Shown: piece after piece, positions 5,009 to 9,021 of the stretch
How positions within the stretch are numbered: position 1 is the stretch's first letter
Layout of the letters: each line of letters opens with the position of its first letter
NCBI GenBank assembly: GCA_052034745.1
Contig: JBPOIF010000039.1
Span: 1 to 9,021 of the forward strand
Reading direction: 5' to 3'
Source of the DNA: UBA4124 sp052034745
Lineage (GTDB): Bacteria > Patescibacteriota > Minisyncoccia > Phycocordibacterales > UBA9973
Length of the DNA: 9,021 bases
Notes under the pieces: model-generated
Told to the model about the DNA's origin: nothing
Database searches by the model: none
What the model saw: only the letters and a program-made list of their open reading frames with translations
Program-made: the position numbers and the translations under genes

Positions 5009-5899
5009 CTAATGTTGATACTGCAGCAAGCATGCATTGAAACTTGCCACCTGTTTGTTGTAATCAACTATTTTATTTTTTGAAACTTCAAGTTGTTTGT
5101 TGTAAGCAGTGACCATCGCATTGAACAGGTTGACCTTATCATCATATCCCCCGCTCTCAACGCTAAACTCCTCCAATTCATTTTTTAAATCCTCAATTGC
5201 TTGCTGTTGTTTGTCGAGATCTTCGTTCAAAGTATCGATATCATTTTTCAATGTTTTACTGATTGTAGGACAGACTGCCCGTTGTGTCCCAAAGTGCTGA
5301 ACTGCAAACCATACAGACTGTCCGTCAAAAAGCCCTTCTGCAGCATAGACACCGATATCTTGATATTCAGGGTTGAGCATGTTGGCACGATGACCAGGAC
5401 TGTTCATCCATGCAGTGACCAAATCTTTTGCATTTTTAAAATCTCCCATCGCAAGATTTTCTCCCATGATGATGTAGTCGTACCCGACATCTTTGCCCAG
5501 ATCTGAAACTGATTTTCCTGAAGGAGATTGATGTTCAAAATACTCGAGGTCGATCATGTCTTCAGTTTTTATTTTTGCAGATTCGACAAGCGTCACATTT
5601 GCTCGGAGTGGTTCAAAGCCTGCCTTGATCCGCTCTTTATTTGTCTCATCGACAATATCAGCGATTGCGAGTCGGTTGCCCTCTTTTTTATTGTCACGAA
5701 GGAGTACTGAAAGCGCCGTATCGATATCTCCTCCCACTGTCCGTTCTGCTGGTGGAGTTTGAGAGCCTGACATGACCTCATTTACCACGTCAGAAGAGAA
5801 GATATTTGAAGCAATCTCCTCCGCACGATTGGGCCACAAAAGCGCTCCTCCCAAGAGGATTATCATGCCTGCTATTGCGATTGAAATGATTCGCTTCAT
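5009..5899 (-). CDS. CAP/SCP-domain extracytoplasmic protein with C-terminal coiled coil
   Basis: The 296-residue protein has an N-terminal membrane anchor or signal (hydrophobic 4-22 after MKR), then a low-complexity linker to about 70. A CAP domain (SCP/PR-1/YkwD type) covers about 78-205, with the cavity residues His123 (FEHQSPSG), Glu147 (GENLAMG) and His170 (SPGHRANML), followed by DIGVYAAEG and WFAVQHFG. The pattern is typical of bacterial CAP proteins, whose biochemical role is mostly unknown. Residues 213-288 are a heptad-like coiled coil (TLKNDIDTLNEDLDKQQQAI and on). Cys210 and Cys290 flank the coiled coil and could form a disulfide outside the cell, joining its two ends. It starts 14 bp after the upstream gene, so the two form an operon on the minus strand. 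There is no Shine-Dalgarno site near the ATG. Confidence 0.88.
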   Translation of the reverse strand: MKRIISIAIAGMIILLGGALLWPNRAEEIASNIFSSDVVNEVMSGSQTPPAERTVGGDIDTALSVLLRDNKKEGNRLAIADIVDETNKERIKAGFEPLRANVTLVESAKIKTEDMIDLEYFEHQSPSGKSVSDLGKDVGYDYIIMGENLAMGDFKNAKDLVTAWMNSPGHRANMLNPEYQDIGVYAAEGLFDGQSVWFAVQHFGTQRAVCPTISKTLKNDIDTLNEDLDKQQQAIEDLKNELEEFSVESGGYDDKVNLFNAMVTAYNKQLEVSKNKIVDYNKQVASFNACLLQYQH

Positions 5900-5913
5900 A
5901 TAAAAAGACTATT

Positions 5914-6309
5914 TTAACAGGATGCGGGAGTATACCCTTGTAATTGTGCATCTTGTTCGTCAGAAAACCAAATATAATTTTCTGGCTTTATTCGCTTTGC
6001 ACTTGGACAATCAGGTCTATAATACTTTGTCCCATTTTTTGATCCAAGAAATGCCCCGAGCGCCTCACCTGTCGTCGTCGCTCCAAGAACGGCATTTTCA
6101 GTATCGATCAGTTCATTTTCAGAATCCGACTGCTGCTTTTCTTGTGTCATAGCAAGCCCCTCAAGCACAGAAGCGTCACAAGACAGTACCACTGCATTGC
6201 GCCCAAAGCTCCTCCCCTCCTCTCTTCCAAGAAGAAATGATAAGACCACGATTCCTATCATAAGTAAAGGGGCAATATACCTATAATACTTTTCCAAAAA
6301 GGTTCCCAT
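5914..6309 (-). CDS. Single-pass membrane protein with Ada-like Cys module
   Basis: The 131-residue protein has one membrane helix (about 12-28) after a short cytoplasmic end, a polar linker rich in Ser, Glu and Gln (about 50-80), and a C-terminal module of about 45 residues beginning GSKNGTKYYRPDC. This module resembles the metal-binding domain of Ada-type proteins: KYxxPDC, KRIKPEN, IWF, and GYTPAS before the final Cys. I can see Cys101 and Cys131. The His normally following KY is Tyr97, and the first Cys of the usual PCxxC is missing, so metal binding is doubtful. The module probably faces outward, next to the CAP protein it is co-transcribed with. Its last residue is the Cys. Similar modules sit on many extracellular proteins of CPR genomes (my recollection). 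Function unknown. Confidence 0.8.
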   Translation of the reverse strand: MGTFLEKYYRYIAPLLMIGIVVLSFLLGREEGRSFGRNAVVLSCDASVLEGLAMTQEKQQSDSENELIDTENAVLGATTTGEALGAFLGSKNGTKYYRPDCPSAKRIKPENYIWFSDEQDAQLQGYTPASC

Positions 6310-6317
6310 GTGCTTGC

Positions 6318-6346
6318 AGTATAAGGGTTTATTGACAAAAAAAGAA
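6318..6346 (-). promoter_or_regulatory. Promoter of the Ada-like/CAP operon
   Basis: On the minus strand TATACT (6323-6318) ends 8 nt before the ATG at 6309, giving a nearly leaderless transcript. A weak -35, TTCTTT (6346-6341), lies 17 bp upstream. It overlaps the divergent rpmA promoter. Confidence 0.5.
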
Positions 6347-6360
6347 GCTTAGGCTACTAT
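6332..6360 (+). promoter_or_regulatory. Promoter of rpmA
   Basis: A perfect TTGACA (6332-6337), a 17-bp spacer and TACTAT (6355-6360) precede the gene. The -10 ends 9 nt before the ATG at 6370, so transcription likely starts at about 6367, making the mRNA essentially leaderless. Confidence 0.7.
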
Positions 6361-6369
6361 AGGTGCACT

Positions 6370-6651
6370 ATGGCACATAAGAAAGCCCAAGGTGCGGCAA
6401 AGAACCTTACCGATTCAAAGCCACAATATCTTGGTACAAAATTGTATGATGGAGAAAAGGCTATAAAAGGCGCTATAATCGTGCGTCAACGTGGCACAAA
6501 GATTCTCGCAGGAACAAACGTTGGTCTCGGTAAGGACCACACCCTTTACGCTCTCGAAGAAGGATTTGTAAAATTCTCTCACAAGCGCAAACAGAACTTC
6601 GATGGGACCACCACCACCCGAAAGACTGCAAATATTGTTTCAAGCAGATAA
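6370..6651 (+). CDS. rpmA: 50S ribosomal protein L27 (bL27)
   Basis: The 93-residue product matches bL27 throughout: the start MAHKK, whose tail reaches toward the peptidyl-transferase centre in known ribosomes, then LGTKLYDGE, the signature IIVRQRGTK (37-45), NVGLGKDHTLYAL (50-62) and FVKFSHKRKQ. The usual Gly-rich GGGS after MAHKK is replaced by AQGAAKN, a mild divergence. There is no cleavable N-terminal extension of the kind seen in Firmicutes. The usual partner rplU (L21) is not next to it: upstream is a divergent membrane-protein gene and downstream a convergent rplI. It is a single-gene unit with a consensus promoter and a shared terminator. Confidence 0.97.
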   Translation: MAHKKAQGAAKNLTDSKPQYLGTKLYDGEKAIKGAIIVRQRGTKILAGTNVGLGKDHTLYALEEGFVKFSHKRKQNFDGTTTTRKTANIVSSR

Positions 6652-6686
6652 TTAAAATAACCCTCGAATCTCGAGGGTTATTTTAA
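6652..6686. terminator. Shared bidirectional terminator of rpmA and rplI
   Basis: A perfect 16-bp stem (6652-6667 with 6671-6686, core AACCCTCGA/TCGAGGGTT) closes a 3-nt loop. AT-rich ends supply a U-tract on both strands (TTATTTTAA). It starts 1 nt after the rpmA stop, and its right arm contains the rplI stop codon and last Lys/Leu codons, so the two genes share one hairpin. Confidence 0.9.
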
Positions 6687-7124
6687 TTCTACCGTAAAAG
6701 CAAAAGATGTTTTGTACGAACCATCTTCGACACCGATCGTGTACGTGCCCACCTGCTTTATCGCAGTATCAGGGATACGGATACACTTAGGGTCAATCGC
6801 GATACGTGATGTTTGAAGCAAAAATTGTGCGATATCCTTTGCGGTAATCTTTGAAAAGAGAACTCCCTTTTCGTTTGCAGGAGCTTTGTATGCAATCGAG
6901 GCACCCTCGATCTCTTTGATTGCATTGTCGAGGAGCGTCTGTTTGACCGCTTTTTCTTCGGTGCGATTGTGTTGTTTGCGTATGATATCGGCGAGAGCTG
7001 TAGGGGTCGCAGGAATAGCCTTTTTTTGAGGAAAGAGTGAGTTGCGAGCAAAACCTTCACTGACTTCGATCACCTCTTCGGCCTTTCCAAGTTTTGGAAC
7101 GGATTTGAGCAGAATAACTTTCAT
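6678..7124 (-). CDS. rplI: 50S ribosomal protein L9 (bL9)
   Basis: The 148-residue protein has normal length (E. coli L9 has 149). The N-terminal domain shows MKVILLKSVPKLGKAEEVIEV, then EGFARNSLFPQKKAIPAT with the signature G(F/Y)ARN(F/S)LxP. A charged connecting helix (about 41-75) and the C-terminal domain (about 76-148) follow. bL9 binds 23S rRNA domain V near the L1 stalk. It is the last gene of a minus-strand run, 15 bp after ctpA. No Shine-Dalgarno site is seen, but a -10-like TATAAC lies 9 nt before the ATG. Some CPR lineages are reported to lack bL9, so its presence helps narrow the lineage. Confidence 0.96.
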   Translation of the reverse strand: MKVILLKSVPKLGKAEEVIEVSEGFARNSLFPQKKAIPATPTALADIIRKQHNRTEEKAVKQTLLDNAIKEIEGASIAYKAPANEKGVLFSKITAKDIAQFLLQTSRIAIDPKCIRIPDTAIKQVGTYTIGVEDGSYKTSFAFTVELK

Positions 7125-7133
7125 AGTCTGTTA

Positions 7134-7139
7134 GTTATA
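7134..7139 (-). promoter_or_regulatory. Possible internal -10 element for rplI
   Basis: On the minus strand TATAAC (7139-7134) follows the ctpA stop codon directly and ends 9 nt before the rplI ATG. This is the same geometry as rpmA and the ABC-F gene. No -35 is visible, so this may be chance. Confidence 0.3.
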
Positions 7140-8366
7140 CTAGAGTTTCTTAAATAACGCCACTGCCGCATCAAGCTGGGTATCGACACCTTTTGTATCT
7201 CCTTGTTTTATTTCAACCTTTGGAGACAGCCCGCTCTCAGAAATAGATATTCCTTCCGGGGTATACCACTTTGCAACTGTGACTTTCATCGAAGTATCTG
7301 AGGTGAGGTTGATGACTTCTTGCACAGAACCTTTTCCAAATGTTTGCACACCTACGAGTGTACCCACCTGATGCTCAGAAAGTGCACCCGCTACTATCTC
7401 AGAAGCTGATGCAGAACCTTTGTCTACGAGGATAACGAGCTTATGTCCTTGCGGGAACAGTTTCCTGCCTCGAGTAAGGTGTACATTGATGTCATCAGGA
7501 GTCTTGCCTACCTCTTTGACCACAACCTTTCCTTGAGGAAGAAACATACTTGAGATATCAACAGCCGCCTCAAGATAGCCGCCTGGATTGCCACGGAGAT
7601 CAAGAATGAGATTTGTTTTCCCTGAAGCAATATATTCCTCGAGAGCATTGTGGAACAATTCAACTGAATGAGATGAGAAATTGTAGAGACTGATGATAAA
7701 TACCCCTTCACTCTCTCTCACCGATGTTTCTACTGTTGGGAGTGTGATTGTTGCCCGTGTAATAGAAAACACGAGTGGTTCATCAATCTTTTCTCTCAAA
7801 ATAGTAAGGGTGACCTTTGTCCCAGATGCACCACGGATGAGCCCTATCGCTTTGTCGATAGTCATATCTGACGCGACCGTCTCATCTATCTTTATGATTT
7901 TGTCTCCTGCTTTTATCCCTGCTTGATACGCAGGTGTCCCCTTCAAAGGAGCAATAACAGTAAGCAGTCCATCCTTTTGACCAATCTCTATCCCGATACC
8001 GTTAAATTCACCAGAAATCTGAGTTTGAAATATTTCGTTTTCTTCAGGTGAGAAAAAGGTGGTATAAGGGTCCCCAAATGACGCGAGAAGGCCCTTGATA
8101 GCGCCATAGACGCGATCAGTGTCCGAAGTATCGTCAGCGGCAGGAAACTTATCATCGACAATCTGCCATGCTTTCCAAAACGTATTAAAATCAGTTTTTG
8201 CTTCAAGTGTTTCAGGAGTCTCCTTGTGTACAAGCCCAACGACTTTTGCGGCAGCCGGACGATTTTCATATCCTATCGATACACCAGCAAAAAAGACAGC
8301 GACCATCGCCGCCACTCCAATGGCAAATCTCACTCCTTGTTTTATGTGCTGAGGTGTCTGTTCCAT
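7140..8366 (-). CDS. Carboxy-terminal processing protease, S41 family (CtpA-type)
   Basis: The 408-residue protein has an N-terminal membrane anchor (about 13-32), a helical region, a PDZ domain (about 115-195, beginning SGEFNGIGIEI, with GTPAYQAGIKAGDKI) and the S41 catalytic core (about 200-390). The Ser-Lys dyad is Ser320 in GSASASEI and Lys345 in TFGKGS, 25 residues apart exactly as in known CtpA/CtpB/Prc proteases, with Gln349 in the expected third position. LDLRGNPGG (255-263) is another family hallmark. Such enzymes process or degrade envelope and secreted proteins from the C-terminus, outside the cytoplasmic membrane. It follows the small membrane-protein gene by 3 bp and precedes rplI by 15 bp. 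The ATG lacks a close Shine-Dalgarno site; a GGGGAGA lies about 17 nt upstream. Confidence 0.95.
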   Translation of the reverse strand: MEQTPQHIKQGVRFAIGVAAMVAVFFAGVSIGYENRPAAAKVVGLVHKETPETLEAKTDFNTFWKAWQIVDDKFPAADDTSDTDRVYGAIKGLLASFGDPYTTFFSPEENEIFQTQISGEFNGIGIEIGQKDGLLTVIAPLKGTPAYQAGIKAGDKIIKIDETVASDMTIDKAIGLIRGASGTKVTLTILREKIDEPLVFSITRATITLPTVETSVRESEGVFIISLYNFSSHSVELFHNALEEYIASGKTNLILDLRGNPGGYLEAAVDISSMFLPQGKVVVKEVGKTPDDINVHLTRGRKLFPQGHKLVILVDKGSASASEIVAGALSEHQVGTLVGVQTFGKGSVQEVINLTSDTSMKVTVAKWYTPEGISISESGLSPKVEIKQGDTKGVDTQLDAAVALFKKL

Positions 8367-8369
8367 AAA

Positions 8370-8594
8370 CTATTGGAGATGAATCTCCCCATCCATCGTA
8401 TTGGTAGGTTCTTCAAATTTGCGCAAACGAAAACGAAGTTCTTTGTACTGCTTTTTCATGCGAAGAGCAATCCACACAACAAGCGCTCCGAGCGCTATTG
8501 CAACTGCTGTCTTGATAGAACTTGCAACGCCAATAAATGGCAAAAACAAGAGTACTATCCCTATCCAAAAGAGAATCTTTAACTTCGTGAGCAT
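8370..8594 (-). CDS. Small two-helix membrane protein
   Basis: The product has 74 residues with two predicted membrane helices (about 5-25 and 28-45) joined by a very short turn, then a basic segment (MKKQYKELRFRLRKF) and an acidic end. This suggests both ends lie in the cytoplasm. A start at 8648 would add 18 residues but overlaps the end of rsmI. The ATG at 8594 begins 4 nt after the rsmI stop, and the gene's stop is 3 nt before ctpA. This tight packing suggests coupled translation. I do not recognise the family. It may be a helper of the neighbouring membrane protease, but that is only inference from position. Confidence 0.7.
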   Translation of the reverse strand: MLTKLKILFWIGIVLLFLPFIGVASSIKTAVAIALGALVVWIALRMKKQYKELRFRLRKFEEPTNTMDGEIHLQ

Positions 8595-8598
8595 CAAT

Positions 8599-9021
8599 CT
8601 ATTGTACCAAAGTCGTGTCTCTTTCGGTAGAGCGCGGCCCGACAACAATCACAAACTCACCTTTTTGTTTATCAGGATGTCCAAGATAGTAGGCAAGGAG
8701 TGACCCCGCTGAACCACGAGGATACTCCTCGAACTGTTTGGTCATTTCTCTCCCTACCATTATCTGACGATCGCCGAGCGTCTCTTGGAGCGATTCGAGT
8801 GTCTTGATGATGCGATGGGGTGACTCGTAGAGCACTATTGTATGATCTATTTCAGCAATCTTTGCAAAGAGTGTTTGGCGACCCTTTTTGTGCGGGATAA
8901 ATCCGAGAAATTCAAAATGACTTGCAGGAAAACCCGAAACAGAAAGTGCCGCAACAACTGCTGAAACACCAGGAAGAGGAACAACAGATGCATCCTCGTA
9001 TCTTTTGCGAAATTCATTGAT
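8599..9021 (-). CDS. rsmI: 16S rRNA (cytidine-2'-O-)-methyltransferase RsmI, N-terminus outside window
   Basis: The frame is open to the window edge and encodes the last 140 residues. Family landmarks are LPGVSAVVAALSVSG (near the start of the fragment), FEFLGFIPHKKGRQ, LYESPHRI and GREMTKQFEE, then GEFVIVVGP before the end. RsmI is a SAM-dependent tetrapyrrole-methylase-fold enzyme that 2'-O-methylates C1402 of 16S rRNA in the decoding centre. The N-terminal segment with the PIGNLxD-type start lies beyond the edge. The protein stops about 13 residues after GEFVIVVGP, so it lacks the extra C-terminal domain found in E. coli RsmI (286 residues), and is a short form. It is the first visible gene of the run that continues to the membrane protein, ctpA and rplI. 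Its promoter is outside the window. Confidence 0.92.
   Translation of the reverse strand: MNEFRKRYEDASVVPLPGVSAVVAALSVSGFPASHFEFLGFIPHKKGRQTLFAKIAEIDHTIVLYESPHRIIKTLESLQETLGDRQIMVGREMTKQFEEYPRGSAGSLLAYYLGHPDKQKGEFVIVVGPRSTERDTTLVQ

Noticed and set aside
5201..5506. 101-residue plus-strand open frame antisense to the CAP gene
   Set aside because: It lies wholly opposite a well-supported CAP domain, and has no ribosome site or family motif.
6318..6338. TTGTCA (minus strand, 6338-6333) as -35 of the Ada-like gene
   Set aside because: It is only 9 bp from the TATACT hexamer, too close for a sigma-70 promoter; it belongs to the plus-strand TTGACA of rpmA.
1..9021. CRISPR array, insertion sequence or tRNA gene
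   Set aside because: I saw no spaced direct repeats, no transposase-like frame with terminal inverted repeats and no tRNA cloverleaf with a T-loop in this window.

Overview
This window looks like part of a compact bacterial chromosome, most likely from the Candidate Phyla Radiation (Patescibacteria, probably a Parcubacteria-type lineage). The reasons are short genes with tiny gaps, many genes without a visible Shine-Dalgarno site, a short RsmI without room for the usual C-terminal extension, and a secreted CAP protein next to a tail-anchored-style protein with an Ada-like Cys module, a combination I associate with these genomes. The lineage call is inference; no rRNA is present to fix it.

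Layout. 1-1103 (+): an SOS-type operon. A near-consensus promoter carries a 16-bp palindrome of the Gram-positive LexA-box type between -35 and -10, followed by two small uncharacterised genes and a LexA/UmuD-like self-cleaving repressor, then a terminator. 1123-2311 (-): two separate single-gene units, an alpha/beta hydrolase and a small unknown protein, each with its own promoter and with terminators between them. 2332-3060 (-): a secreted protein with a Bacteroidota-style signal peptide and the look of an outer-membrane beta-barrel ending in Phe, which is odd for a CPR cell. 3182-4690 (+): an ABC-F translation factor.

4691-5008 is a roughly 320-bp gap between convergent genes. Its right half can form a long-range helix, a competing hairpin and a terminator, so it may encode a structured RNA. 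5009-6309 (-): two extracytoplasmic proteins in one operon, a membrane protein with an Ada-like Cys module followed by a CAP/SCP-domain protein. 6370-6651 (+): rpmA (bL27), divergent from them. 6678-9021 (-): an apparent four-gene run, rsmI (cut by the window edge), a small two-helix membrane protein, a CtpA-type S41 protease, and rplI (bL9), ending at a terminator hairpin shared with rpmA.

The genes are mostly translation (bL27, bL9, RsmI, ABC-F), envelope (S41 protease, CAP protein, Ada-like membrane protein, beta-barrel-like protein) and DNA-damage response (LexA unit). Several genes have a -10 hexamer ending only 8-9 nt before the ATG, pointing to leaderless or nearly leaderless mRNAs. 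The strongest leads for something new are the two small proteins in the LexA operon, the barrel-like protein, the structured gap at 4891-5003, and the leaderless pattern. I see no CRISPR array, insertion sequence, tRNA or rRNA.
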